Assembly: GCA_944393715.1 (NCBI GenBank)
Contig: CALYBB010000010.1
Span: 1 to 35,970 of the forward strand
Reading direction: 5' to 3'
Length of the DNA: 35,970 bases
Origin: an uncultured Alphaproteobacteria bacterium
Lineage (GTDB): Bacteria; Pseudomonadota; Alphaproteobacteria; RF32; CAG-239
Position numbers and translations under genes: made by a program. Numbering within the stretch: position 1 is the first letter of the stretch; each line of letters begins with the position of its first letter. Under the pieces are notes generated by a model. It worked only from the letters and a program-made list of their open reading frames with translations, was not told the DNA's origin and made no database searches. Of this stretch, positions 1-8,800 are shown one piece after another.

Positions 1-115
1 TCCCGTCAGGTGGCAAAATCCGCAGCTGGGGCAGAGTGAATGGTATTATATTGATCCGCGCGGGCGGCGTAATGATTTTATAATGCCTGGGCGGCAGAAC
101 AGATTGACAAAATAA
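1..115 (+). CDS. C-terminal end of an unidentified protein (truncated by window edge)
   Basis: An open frame enters from the left edge (codons in phase with base 2) and stops at TAA 113-115. The visible 37 residues are polar and aromatic, with a Trp-Tyr-Tyr-Ile-Asp core followed by a basic tail ending in Thr-Lys. I do not recognise the family from so little sequence. A hairpin 28 bp after the stop codon would suit the end of this transcript. The stop and the coding-like composition make it probably real, but its start and identity lie outside the window. Confidence 0.5.
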   Translation, partial: PVRWQNPQLGQSEWYYIDPRGRRNDFIMPGRQNRLTK

Positions 116-142
116 ACGGCTGGTAAGAACTGTCGTGTTGCA

Positions 143-178
143 AACAGCCCTTTGCCGTTTGTCCGGCAGAGGGCTGTT
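143..178. terminator. Hairpin between convergent genes, probable bidirectional terminator
   Basis: The arms are AACAGCCCTTTGCCG and CGGCAGAGGGCTGTT, a 15-bp stem with one mismatch and a loop of about 6 bases. It lies between the end of the truncated plus-strand gene and the stop of the minus-strand gene at 177-581, and its right arm overlaps that stop codon. The T-run after it is weak on both strands, so termination is inferred from the stem and its convergent position. Confidence 0.55.
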
Positions 179-581
179 ATTTGATAATCAGGGTTGCGCC
201 GCCGAGATCATATCCTTTTTCATCAAAGGTTTCTTCTTCAACCAGCCAACGCCCGTGATAATAGCAGTCGTTTTCTTTACGGCAAGGCCTGAGAGTGTAA
301 CGATAAGTGTTTTCTTCTTCGCCAAAATCCGGATTGATAACGCCGCGGCATTTCAACGAAATGCGCTCCATCGTATTTTCCGTCAGTTTGCAGGTTTCTT
401 CTATTGTGGTGCCCAGACCGTTATCTACAATTTTTTTGGTTGGCGTCAGGGTTGTCTGCCAGGCAATTTTTGATATCGGATCCATAATTTCATAAAACAA
501 CGGATTGACGAACTTCTCATCTTCCGCCGCACAGGCCAGACAGCACATAACCGCTAAAGCCAAAAACAATTTCTTGTTCAT
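177..581 (-). CDS. Small secreted protein with signal peptide, function unknown
   Basis: This encodes 134 residues. The N-terminus is a clear export signal: Met-Asn-Lys-Lys, a hydrophobic core, then Ala-Cys-Ala before a charged region, so signal peptidase I cleavage near residue 18-19 is likely. The Cys there does not sit in a good lipobox, though a lipoprotein cannot be ruled out. The mature part is acidic and has several Cys residues that could form disulfides in the periplasm. The start is supported by GGAGAA about 6 bases upstream of ATG. It is transcribed divergently from the small gene at 717 and stands alone on its strand. No known domain was recognised. Confidence 0.75.
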   Translation of the reverse strand: MNKKLFLALAVMCCLACAAEDEKFVNPLFYEIMDPISKIAWQTTLTPTKKIVDNGLGTTIEETCKLTENTMERISLKCRGVINPDFGEEENTYRYTLRPCRKENDCYYHGRWLVEEETFDEKGYDLGGATLIIK

Positions 582-716
582 CTTTATTCTCCAAAATATA
601 AAATATATGTCTCTGACAGAAAGTCAATCCGTTTAGATGCCGGAGGTAAATTTTTGCCGCTTGCTAAAAAGTTAAAATTGTGTTAACCTTTAGTTATCAT
701 CGTTGGGAGAAAATTT

Positions 717-989
717 ATGCCTACCATGAAAAAAGCATTAAAAACCGCCGGAAAAGCCGGCTTGAGCGCGACAATTATCGCCTCCAAGGCAGCAAAATAC
801 GGGTTAAACTTTACCTGTGACACCACAGAAATCTTTTTGGGCGGAGCTAAAAACATGGCTGACCAAATGGCGCCCGGACTTAACTGGGAAATTGCCAAGC
901 CTTTGTATAAACAGGGCAAAAAAATTGCCAATGCCGCAATTGACCAGACGATTGCCTTGCAGAAAAAAGTCAAAGGAATGCTTGACTGA
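717..989 (+). CDS. Small basic Ala/Lys-rich protein, function unknown
   Basis: This encodes 90 residues, rich in Lys and Ala, with two long stretches that look helical (about residues 5-30 and 55-88) around a short central segment containing the only Cys. There is no signal peptide and no obvious transmembrane helix, although residues 15-25 are moderately hydrophobic. The ATG at 717 has GGGAGA 6 bases upstream. Its stop TGA overlaps the next gene's ATG in the string TGATG, so the two are almost certainly translated together. The family is not recognised. A possible promoter is TTGCTA (661-666) with a 17-bp spacer and a weak TAACCT. Confidence 0.65.
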   Translation: MPTMKKALKTAGKAGLSATIIASKAAKYGLNFTCDTTEIFLGGAKNMADQMAPGLNWEIAKPLYKQGKKIANAAIDQTIALQKKVKGMLD

Positions 990-1303
990 TGAAACATGCC
1001 GAAGATTATCAGGTGGTTTTGAGTGATGAAGGCGTGCCGGTATTTGTGTTGCCTTATACGCGGGTGCGGCCGGAGAACCCGATTTTGCTTTATGACGGCG
1101 GCAAACACGCAACATTGTTCCGCAACGACCATGATGTTTTGCTGATTGATTACATTCCCGCCAAAGCGGCTGAGGCAATGAACAAATGCGGCCGTTTGAT
1201 TGTGTTGGAACATAATAAGGCCGGCAATGATGTGTTGCGCGATTATCAGGTTTTGATAAAAAAAGTTAAAAACAATCCTTTAACTGACGGACTGCCTAAA
1301 TAA
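989..1303 (+). CDS. Small protein of unknown function, coupled to the preceding gene
   Basis: This encodes 104 residues of mixed alpha/beta character. It begins on the TGATG overlap with the upstream 90-residue protein and ends about 20 bp before a rho-independent terminator, so the pair forms a complete two-gene unit. No signal peptide or membrane segment is visible. A central Asp-Asp/Leu-Leu-Ile-Asp region followed by a Lys-rich C-terminus is the only notable feature. I do not recognise a family. The one-base overlap suggests joint function or a fixed stoichiometry, but this is inference. Confidence 0.7.
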   Translation: MKHAEDYQVVLSDEGVPVFVLPYTRVRPENPILLYDGGKHATLFRNDHDVLLIDYIPAKAAEAMNKCGRLIVLEHNKAGNDVLRDYQVLIKKVKNNPLTDGLPK

Positions 1304-1326
1304 AAAATTTTATCCATCGTAAAAAA

Positions 1327-1350
1327 GCCCCTCCGAAGAGGGGCCTTTTT
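1327..1350. terminator. Bidirectional rho-independent terminator
   Basis: A 7-bp GC-rich stem (GCCCCTC / GAGGGGC) with a CGAA tetraloop is flanked by an A-run on the left and a T-run on the right. It therefore works in both directions and sits between the convergent 989-1303 gene and enolase. Confidence 0.9.
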
Positions 1351-1365
1351 TACGAGCTTTAAGCC

Positions 1366-2664
<1,299 letters not shown>

Positions 2665-2677
2665 TTACAAAAAAGTG

Positions 2678-2706
2678 TTGCCTCTAAAATCTTTCATTTT
2701 TATAAT
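2678..2706 (+). promoter_or_regulatory. Sigma70-like promoter for the dCMP deaminase gene
   Basis: A -35 box TTGCCT (2678-2683) and a -10 box TATAAT (2701-2706) are separated by 17 bp. Transcription would start near 2713, ahead of the GGAGAG ribosome binding site at 2724. A TTGACA on the opposite strand (2709-2714) could be the -35 of the divergent enolase promoter, but no convincing -10 follows it. Confidence 0.6.
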
Positions 2707-2736
2707 AATGTCAATCATATTTTGGAGAGTAGGCAC

Positions 2737-3189
2737 ATGTTTTCGGATAAATGGCACTATCGTTTTATGGAAATGGCCAGGCTGGTTGCCAGCTGGTCAA
2801 AAGATCCGTCAACCAAGGTCGGTGCTATTGTCGTCGGGCCGGATCGCGAAATACGCTCCACCGGCTACAACGGTATTGTCCGCGGCGTGAGCGACGATAT
2901 TCCCGAAAGGCTTGAGCGCCCGACCAAATATGATTTCTTTGAGCATGCCGAGCGTAATGCCGTATATAATGCCTGTCTTATCGGCGCATCGCTTAAAGGC
3001 TGCATTATCTATGTGACTTCCATGCCCTGCCCCGACTGCGCGCGGGCTATCATTCAATCCGGCATCAAAATGGTGGTAACCTATAAGTTTGAACCTCAGG
3101 AAGGCCAGCCGGCCGGAACCTGGCGCGACAAAGTAGCTTATTCCGAGCAAATGCTCCATGAAGCCGGGGTTGAATGTCTGTATTTGTAA
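2737..3189 (+). CDS. dCMP deaminase family protein (deoxycytidylate deaminase)
   Basis: This is a zinc-dependent deaminase that would convert dCMP to dUMP for thymidylate synthesis. The 150 residues carry the family signature: His70-Ala-Glu72 (zinc ligand and catalytic Glu) and Pro-Cys98-Pro-Asp-Cys101 (zinc ligands). The length fits the dCMP deaminase/ComEB group. I chose ATG 2737 because GGAGAG lies 7 bases upstream; an in-frame extension to 2623 would overlap the enolase start and lacks support. It is a single-gene unit divergent from eno with its own promoter. A related tRNA or cytidine deaminase role is less likely, given the long insertion before His-Ala-Glu. Confidence 0.9.
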   Translation: MFSDKWHYRFMEMARLVASWSKDPSTKVGAIVVGPDREIRSTGYNGIVRGVSDDIPERLERPTKYDFFEHAERNAVYNACLIGASLKGCIIYVTSMPCPDCARAIIQSGIKMVVTYKFEPQEGQPAGTWRDKVAYSEQMLHEAGVECLYL

Positions 3190-3286
3190 TAATTTTGTTT
3201 AAGACTTTAAATACTTCTTTTTGATCATATATTTTCGGTAATCGGTTTGGACGCAAAACCCGAAGATTTAAGCTATGGAGACGATG

Positions 3287-3904
3287 ATGAAGATTATAAT
3301 TGCGGACGACCATGCACTCTACCGAGACGGTTTAAGATTTAATCTTGGCATTATGCTGCCCAAAGCTCAGATATTGGATGCTTCTTCTTTTGCTCAGGCT
3401 TTGGATCTGCTAAAACTTAACAATGATGCTGATTTGGTTTTGGTTAATCTGGATATGTCTGAAGCAAACTGGGAAAATGGCATTAAGACTCTTAAAGAGT
3501 TTTTGCCCGATGTCAGAATCGGCGTTATGTCGGCATCGGAAGATTCACATAATATAAAAAAGGCTCTTAATCTCGGAGTATGTTGCTATTTGCCGAAAAA
3601 TATCGATACCAAGGTGTTAAACTCGGCTCTGGGATTGGTCTTAAACGGTGCAACATATTTTCCGCCGACGCTGCTTAAACAGGCCGCCGATAATATGAAT
3701 CTGGCCAACGGCAAAAAACTAACCAACCGTCAGTTTGAAGTTTTAAAATATTTGGCTCAAGGATTGTCCAATAAGCAAATTGCTTACCAGATGGGCGTAT
3801 CAGAGGCTACCGTCAAGCTGCATATTAATGCGCTTTTGCGCGCTGTCGGTGCGACCAATCGGACACAAGCGGTCATTAAAGCCCAAAAAATGGGGGTTAT
3901 TTGA
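3287..3904 (+). CDS. NarL/FixJ-type response regulator with degenerate receiver (Asn at phosphosite)
   Basis: This encodes 205 residues with an N-terminal receiver domain (about 1-120) and a C-terminal LuxR-type helix-turn-helix (about 140-205, starting at Leu-Thr-Asn-Arg-Gln-Phe-Glu-Val-Leu). The acidic pair Asp7-Asp8, the Ser in VMSAS and the Lys in YLPK are kept. The canonical phosphoacceptor position in the LVLVNLDM segment is Asn54, with Asp only at position 56. Phosphorylation-independent or altered control is therefore likely. ATG 3287 was chosen over 3275 and 3284 because GGAG at 3277-3280 is correctly spaced for it. No histidine kinase gene is nearby. The 3' end overlaps the convergent dipeptidase gene by 8 bp. 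Targets are unknown. Confidence 0.9.
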   Translation: MKIIIADDHALYRDGLRFNLGIMLPKAQILDASSFAQALDLLKLNNDADLVLVNLDMSEANWENGIKTLKEFLPDVRIGVMSASEDSHNIKKALNLGVCCYLPKNIDTKVLNSALGLVLNGATYFPPTLLKQAADNMNLANGKKLTNRQFEVLKYLAQGLSNKQIAYQMGVSEATVKLHINALLRAVGATNRTQAVIKAQKMGVI

Positions 3905-4514
3905 AATCTATCAGTGGGTATTTTTCCGTACGACCGTCAGGTAATTCATAATGCCACCACTCATGGCGACGCGGTGCCGGAACCAAACCGATACTTTGCA
4001 TAAGACGGCATAACTCATCGCGATTGTGAATAGCCTCGGGGATTTGGTCGTCCTGATAATCAAGAGATGCCTTTTGCAAATAGCGGAAGAAATCTCGCAG
4101 ATTTCCGGCCTGAACTTGTTTGGCAAAATTTTCATCATAAGCATCAACTTTGGTCGGATACACCTGCTCCACACCATCGGCATCAAGCAGTGCCACATCA
4201 ACAGCCGTAGCTCGGCAATGCGGCGAACGAAAGGCTTCGGGAACAAAAAAACCGTCTTGTGGAATAGCCTCAAACAACAACCTGTGCGCAGCGGCCGGAC
4301 GAAAGGCATCATAGATTTTCAGGCGGCGGCCGGTCTGCTCCAGATAGGGAATGAGTTTTTGCAGACAGTTCCACAAATCACGATGTACAAACGCGCGGTT
4401 GCCGAGACCGATTTCCTGATATACCGGGCGGCCGGTCATATTGTGCGCGGTGCCGGCATACATCAGGTCAACAACAAAGTGTGAATCTCTTATTTCAATC
4501 AGATTTTTATCCAT
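3897..4514 (-). CDS. D-Ala-D-Ala dipeptidase (VanX/DdpX family, M15D)
   Basis: This is a zinc dipeptidase that would hydrolyse D-alanyl-D-alanine. The 205-residue length matches VanX and DdpX. Visible active-site elements are Arg72 in DAFRP, the zinc ligands His99 and Asp106 in SPHCRATAVD, and Glu185 and His188 in EWWH. No signal peptide is present, so it should act in the cytoplasm as in VanX. ATG 4514 lies inside the end of the upstream amidotransferase-like gene (8-bp overlap), which indicates translational coupling. A longer frame to 4667 merely runs antiphase through that gene. No vanH or vanA ligase is in view, so recycling or use of D-Ala-D-Ala is more likely than glycopeptide resistance. 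Confidence 0.9.
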   Translation of the reverse strand: MDKNLIEIRDSHFVVDLMYAGTAHNMTGRPVYQEIGLGNRAFVHRDLWNCLQKLIPYLEQTGRRLKIYDAFRPAAAHRLLFEAIPQDGFFVPEAFRSPHCRATAVDVALLDADGVEQVYPTKVDAYDENFAKQVQAGNLRDFFRYLQKASLDYQDDQIPEAIHNRDELCRLMQSIGLVPAPRRHEWWHYELPDGRTEKYPLIDFK

Positions 4515-5352
4515 GACGCGCTGCTTCAATAAAAGATTTGAATATATCAATGGCCGGTTGATAACCCGATTTGACAAAATATTCCGGATGCGATTGAAGT
4601 CCCAAAACAAACGAGTGCCACGGACTAACCGGTTCAACCGCCTCAACAACGCCGTCGGGAGATACATGAGTTATGTTATTGCCGATATTATCTTTGCTTA
4701 CCGCCCAAGTGTGCCAAGAATTAACTTCTATCCCTGACATACCGGTAATTTTTTGCAGCAAGCTGCCGTTTTTGATTGTCATTTTGTGGGCAAATTCTTT
4801 AACATTGGTACGATGTCCCTCAATGCGTCCAATCTTGGCGCCGAAACAGCAAGCCAAAACCTGCATGCCGCCGCACACCGCCAGCAAGGGCAACTTGTGT
4901 TCTTTGGCATAATCAATCAGTTGGATGTAGACATTAAACCGTCGCAAATCGACCGGATGTTCCGGCTCGTTTTCTTCCCACTCAAGCGGTACATCAAACA
5001 CACCGCCGGGCAGGAAAACACCGTCCGGACGAATGGCGTCCAATTGTTCGGCAACCTTGTCATAACCCACCGGACATATTTTGCCGCCGGAAAGCGTGAT
5101 TGCCTCTACCGTTGCCTGAGGCAGCGTGTAGTCCGGTTCCGAACGGTCCGGGTGCTTGTCACGAGTCAGAATGACGGCAATTTTGGGTGCAGAGAGCTCT
5201 GCCGCCACGCCTTCCGGCTCAAATTCCGGCAAGCCGGCGGCAAATGCCTTGTCGGCTTCTTCTGCCGGCAAGCCGTAGGTTATTTTGTCATCACCAGGAT
5301 AAACTTTTGGACACAGACATAATTTACTTGTAAAGTTTGGGGAGCGGTTCAT
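4507..5352 (-). CDS. Gamma-glutamyl-gamma-aminobutyrate hydrolase family protein (peptidase C26, class I glutamine amidotransferase-like)
   Basis: This encodes 281 residues with a class I amidotransferase fold. The nucleophile Cys160 is in LAVCGGMQ and the His255/Glu257 pair is in SHPEYF, completing a Cys-His-Glu triad. PuuD-like enzymes cut gamma-glutamyl bonds; the exact substrate here is unknown. About 55 extra residues precede the conserved domain. ATG 5352 has GGAGAAAG upstream and overlaps the end of batD by 29 bp; the longer frame to 5577 is antiphase to batD and unlikely. It is coupled to the VanX-like gene at its 3' end, so the two enzymes may handle wall-peptide fragments together (inference). 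Confidence 0.88.
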   Translation of the reverse strand: MNRSPNFTSKLCLCPKVYPGDDKITYGLPAEEADKAFAAGLPEFEPEGVAAELSAPKIAVILTRDKHPDRSEPDYTLPQATVEAITLSGGKICPVGYDKVAEQLDAIRPDGVFLPGGVFDVPLEWEENEPEHPVDLRRFNVYIQLIDYAKEHKLPLLAVCGGMQVLACCFGAKIGRIEGHRTNVKEFAHKMTIKNGSLLQKITGMSGIEVNSWHTWAVSKDNIGNNITHVSPDGVVEAVEPVSPWHSFVLGLQSHPEYFVKSGYQPAIDIFKSFIEAARHG

Positions 5353-7051
5353 CAGTCTTTCTCCGTTGTTGTTTTTTTGCTTGTTTTGATATTTTTCTGA
5401 AAATTTCGGTAAAAGTTTTGTTATCCCAGTCTTTGGCCGTTTCAGCATACAGAGCTTCACGCAGTTTATCCAGTTCCTTATTAAAAGCGGCGTTTTGGAA
5501 AATATCGGCGACATCCTGCAAATTGGCCACTTTATGCCGTGGAAATTCGGCAGCACTCCACAATAAAAGCTCATCACGCAGTTTTTGCAGATCTTTAGTT
5601 TTAGCTGCCTCTAAAACAGCTTTTTTATGATTGGCGGACGGCTTTTTCGTAAAAGCAAACAACTTTAACAGAAGCAATGTCAAGACAATACCACCAATAA
5701 AAGCGGCCAATAAATATCCAATAATGCGCGTGTTATCGACCTGTTCAATTGTGGTTACGGTTTCGCTCGGTTCGGCCGGCATCAAGACCGGCGACAACGT
5801 TGTCTGCGGCTGTGTTACAGGCGGCACAGACGGCTGCATATTTGCCGCTACCTCGGCATGATACGCCGGAATAACAGCCGTTTCAGTTTGACCGACTGCC
5901 GTGTTGAACCAGTCAATTTTAATTTCCGGCAGGATGATTTCACCGCCCTGTTCCGGAATGTAAACATTGGTGATGCGGGCATAGGAAACGACTTTGCCGT
6001 TTTCAACTTTCATATCGGTTTGTGGCTTTTCCGGATATTGTTTAACCCCGTTAACCTCGGCAAACTTAATTTCCGGAAGCTGGTTATCCAAAAAGCCGGC
6101 AGCTTTCAGATAAATGGTGCGGCTGACCGCTTCGCCGACTTTGAATTGCGGACGGCCGCTTTCAAACTCGGCAGAAATTTTGACTTCTTCCGCCGGCAGC
6201 CACCAACCGGAATCAACTTTTGCCGGACGCACGTTGACTTTTATCGGTTTGGTGTTTAAGACAACCGGCGTGCGAGAGGCAAAGACGTCGTTCACGCCAA
6301 AAGAGGCAAAAAACGGATCGTTATCAAAAAAACGAGCAAACGGATCCGTGCGGGTTTCTTTGGTCAGATAATAGCCGTTAAAGCGTACCGGCGGCACCGT
6401 TAAATCACCGCTTCTTTGGGCAAACAAAGCATAATTAAACGTGATTTCGCGCAAGGTTTGGCCGTTGACGATTTTGGTTTCAACTTGCGGTTCGCCCAAG
6501 CTTTTGATAATCCAGTCGTCATTATCGGTTACAAAAAACGGCGCTTCGCCCTGCAGACCGCCGGCGTCGTAAATCGTTAGCCGATAATTGAGTTGCTGCT
6601 GGACATAAGGTGCCGTATTGTCGATATCGCCGCTTATTTTGAAACGCGGCGTATTAACAGCTTTTGACTGCACCAGTTGATCTGCAGCGCCGGCGGGAAC
6701 AATATTCAGTATAATCGGCTGGGTTTGGTATCCATCCAGTTTAATTGAAGGAATAGTCAAGCTGCCGTTTTTGTTCGGAATCAAAACTAAGTTCCACTGG
6801 CGTGATTTGCTAACATTACCATTGATGATGTTAGTGCGATAGCCATTGGAAATTGATAAAACAGTAAAATCTTTATTTAGTGCATTTAAATCCGGTGTGG
6901 CAGATGTATCAACGTCTTTCAGTTCCAGAGTCAAAACAAAAGTTTCGCCCTCAGGCACAGTGGTGCGGTTGACGGTGGCATCAAAACTTTGCGCCCGTGC
7001 AATTTGCGTCGTTAACATCAATGCCAAAATAAACAAAAATATTTTTTTCAT
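5324..7051 (-). CDS. batD: BatD family protein (oxygen-tolerance operon)
   Basis: This encodes 575 residues. A signal peptide (Met-Lys-Lys-Ile, hydrophobic core, Ala-Arg-Ala near residue 20) is followed by a large periplasmic beta-rich region with repeated Ig-like stretches, one membrane helix near residues 440-462 and a Lys/Arg-rich cytoplasmic tail of about 110 residues. This layout is typical of BatD. ATG 7051 is preferred because AGGTGAG lies just upstream; a GTG at 7060 directly after the previous stop is the alternative. It follows BatA and BatB/C in the usual gene order. BatD is thought to form a membrane complex with the vWA proteins, with a general role in stress or envelope function. 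Confidence 0.88.
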   Translation of the reverse strand: MKKIFLFILALMLTTQIARAQSFDATVNRTTVPEGETFVLTLELKDVDTSATPDLNALNKDFTVLSISNGYRTNIINGNVSKSRQWNLVLIPNKNGSLTIPSIKLDGYQTQPIILNIVPAGAADQLVQSKAVNTPRFKISGDIDNTAPYVQQQLNYRLTIYDAGGLQGEAPFFVTDNDDWIIKSLGEPQVETKIVNGQTLREITFNYALFAQRSGDLTVPPVRFNGYYLTKETRTDPFARFFDNDPFFASFGVNDVFASRTPVVLNTKPIKVNVRPAKVDSGWWLPAEEVKISAEFESGRPQFKVGEAVSRTIYLKAAGFLDNQLPEIKFAEVNGVKQYPEKPQTDMKVENGKVVSYARITNVYIPEQGGEIILPEIKIDWFNTAVGQTETAVIPAYHAEVAANMQPSVPPVTQPQTTLSPVLMPAEPSETVTTIEQVDNTRIIGYLLAAFIGGIVLTLLLLKLFAFTKKPSANHKKAVLEAAKTKDLQKLRDELLLWSAAEFPRHKVANLQDVADIFQNAAFNKELDKLREALYAETAKDWDNKTFTEIFRKISKQAKKQQRRKTDEPLPKLYK

Positions 7052-7060
7052 TTTTCTCAC

Positions 7061-8800
7061 CTATCTTTCCTGATAACGATTTTGACGATATTCTTGATAA
7101 ATAAAAGCTTTCAGCAACCCGCCTGGGTCTTCCGGTATTTCGCGGTAACGGGCTGTTTTGGCCTGAATTTGCTCATTGTATTTTTCCTGCTCGTCGCCTT
7201 GTTTTGGTAAAGCACCGCTTTGCTGTCGACTGCCTTCGGGTTGCGGCTGGGTTTTATCCAGCAAATCATCCGCTGCTTTTTCGCGTTCTTGATCTGCCCG
7301 ATTATCCTGATTGTCGGAATTTTTATCCTGTTTGCCCTCGGATTGCGGCGATGACTGATTTTGTTGCTGCTGTTGAGCGGAATCCTTGTCGCTGGCAGAA
7401 GATTGAGGCGTATTGTTCTGACTATCGATATTTTGTTGATTATCATTTTGTTGTTGATTCTGTTGCTGTTTTTGTTGCTGCTTATTTTGCTGGTCTTTTT
7501 GTTGTTTCTGTTGTTGGTTTTGCTGCTGATTTTGTTGTTTTTTTAGATATTCCAAGTTAAACTTGGCATCTTCATGGTTTGGCTCTTGACGCAAAACTTC
7601 CTCATATTTGGCAATGGCCTCTTTAATTTTGCCGCCTTTGGCCAAAGCATTGCCCTGATTATACATCCCTTCAACACTGTTGTTTTTTTGATATTCGACA
7701 TAAGCCCCTTGATAATCGCCGGCACGGTAAAGCGCAGCAGCTTTCCAATCAGCATTGGTAAAAGAGTTTGCCGCTGCCGGATAATCACCTTCATTAAAGG
7801 CACGCAAGCCTTCCTGATCGGCGTTTAAGAAAAATCCGGCGGATGCATTTGATGAAAGAAGCATTAATGCGACAACCAAAATACCTTTGCGGAAAAACAA
7901 CAAACAGCACAACAGCGGTAAAGGCAACAGCCAATAACCGGCATCAAGCCATATCGTGCGCTTATTATCGCTTACGCTTAAATCGCCGCCGCTTTGGTTA
8001 AGCTCAGACGCCAAAGAGGCTATTTTGGCATCATCGGCCTGCAGCGGCCAATAACTGCCGCCACCTGACTGGGCTACCATGGCTAATTTTTCGTTAGCTG
8101 AAGCCGAAACACCGATAATATCAATCCTAAAACCAGCTTGGCGAGCTTTTTCAGCCGCTGATAGAGCCAGATCAAATTTCTGCCCGACATCCGGCGCAAA
8201 AACCACCAACCGCCCTTTTTGAAAACCGGCGGTTTTGATCTTTTCCACGGCCAAATCAATGGCACGATCAAGCCTGTCGCCATTCGTTGGCATAATATTC
8301 AAATCAACGGCCGGCAACAGGTTTTGTAAGATATTGGCATCATCAGTCAAAGGCGAAATAACAAAAGGCTCGGAAGAGTAAACCAGCAAACCGGTCTCGA
8401 CACCGCGTAACAGACTCAGAAGATCTTTGATTTTATATTTGGCGCGAGTCAGGCGTGACGGTGTGATATCTGTTGCCGCCATATCAGACGATAGATTAAG
8501 CAATATCATTGCCGGATTTTGCGGCGCATAGGCTGGAATTTCCGTTTTTTGCCACGAGGGGCCGGCCGCGGCAATAATGCCTGCTGTTAATCCGATACCG
8601 CCGAGCCCGACAAACACGCGCCGCCGGACTGCCGAGCCTTTAATCAGCAAGAAATTAAGCAGGCGTTTATCAATAACTTTTTGCCAAGAAGACTGCGCGT
8701 TAAGTCCGCGAAAATAAAAGCCATAGAGCAATGCCGGCAATATCAGCAGGAGTAAAAGCCATGGGCGCAAGAAATGAAAATTTTGCCAGAAATCCATCAT
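7061..8800 (-). CDS. BatB/BatC fusion: membrane vWA domain, TPR and Gln/Asn-rich tail
   Basis: This encodes 579 residues. In order there are two N-terminal membrane helices (about 12-30 and 62-80), a vWA domain (about 95-270), further membrane helices near 290-330, a TPR region (about 345-418), a Gln/Asn-rich low-complexity stretch (about 419-504) and a charged C-terminus. The MIDAS motif is degenerate: BatA has DISTS where this protein has Asn-Leu-Ser-Ser-Asp, so metal-dependent ligand binding may be lost. ATG 8800 shares the TGATG junction with the batA stop and has GGAGG 8 bases upstream; the TTG at 8818 is rejected. Joining BatB-like and BatC-like parts in one protein is known in this family. 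Confidence 0.88.
   Translation of the reverse strand: MMDFWQNFHFLRPWLLLLLILPALLYGFYFRGLNAQSSWQKVIDKRLLNFLLIKGSAVRRRVFVGLGGIGLTAGIIAAAGPSWQKTEIPAYAPQNPAMILLNLSSDMAATDITPSRLTRAKYKIKDLLSLLRGVETGLLVYSSEPFVISPLTDDANILQNLLPAVDLNIMPTNGDRLDRAIDLAVEKIKTAGFQKGRLVVFAPDVGQKFDLALSAAEKARQAGFRIDIIGVSASANEKLAMVAQSGGGSYWPLQADDAKIASLASELNQSGGDLSVSDNKRTIWLDAGYWLLPLPLLCCLLFFRKGILVVALMLLSSNASAGFFLNADQEGLRAFNEGDYPAAANSFTNADWKAAALYRAGDYQGAYVEYQKNNSVEGMYNQGNALAKGGKIKEAIAKYEEVLRQEPNHEDAKFNLEYLKKQQNQQQNQQQKQQKDQQNKQQQKQQQNQQQNDNQQNIDSQNNTPQSSASDKDSAQQQQQNQSSPQSEGKQDKNSDNQDNRADQEREKAADDLLDKTQPQPEGSRQQSGALPKQGDEQEKYNEQIQAKTARYREIPEDPGGLLKAFIYQEYRQNRYQER

Noticed and set aside
3897..4514. VanX-like gene as part of a glycopeptide resistance cluster
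   Set aside because: No vanH, vanA/B-type ligase or VanRS system is present; the neighbours are Bat and C26 genes.
7290..7545. Repetitive-looking stretch considered as a CRISPR or tandem array
   Set aside because: There are no regular repeat and spacer units; it is coding sequence for a Gln/Asn-rich tract.
7361..7546. Leu-rich 61-codon frame opposite the Gln-rich tract
   Set aside because: It is only the complement of CAA/CAG-type codons and has no start signal.
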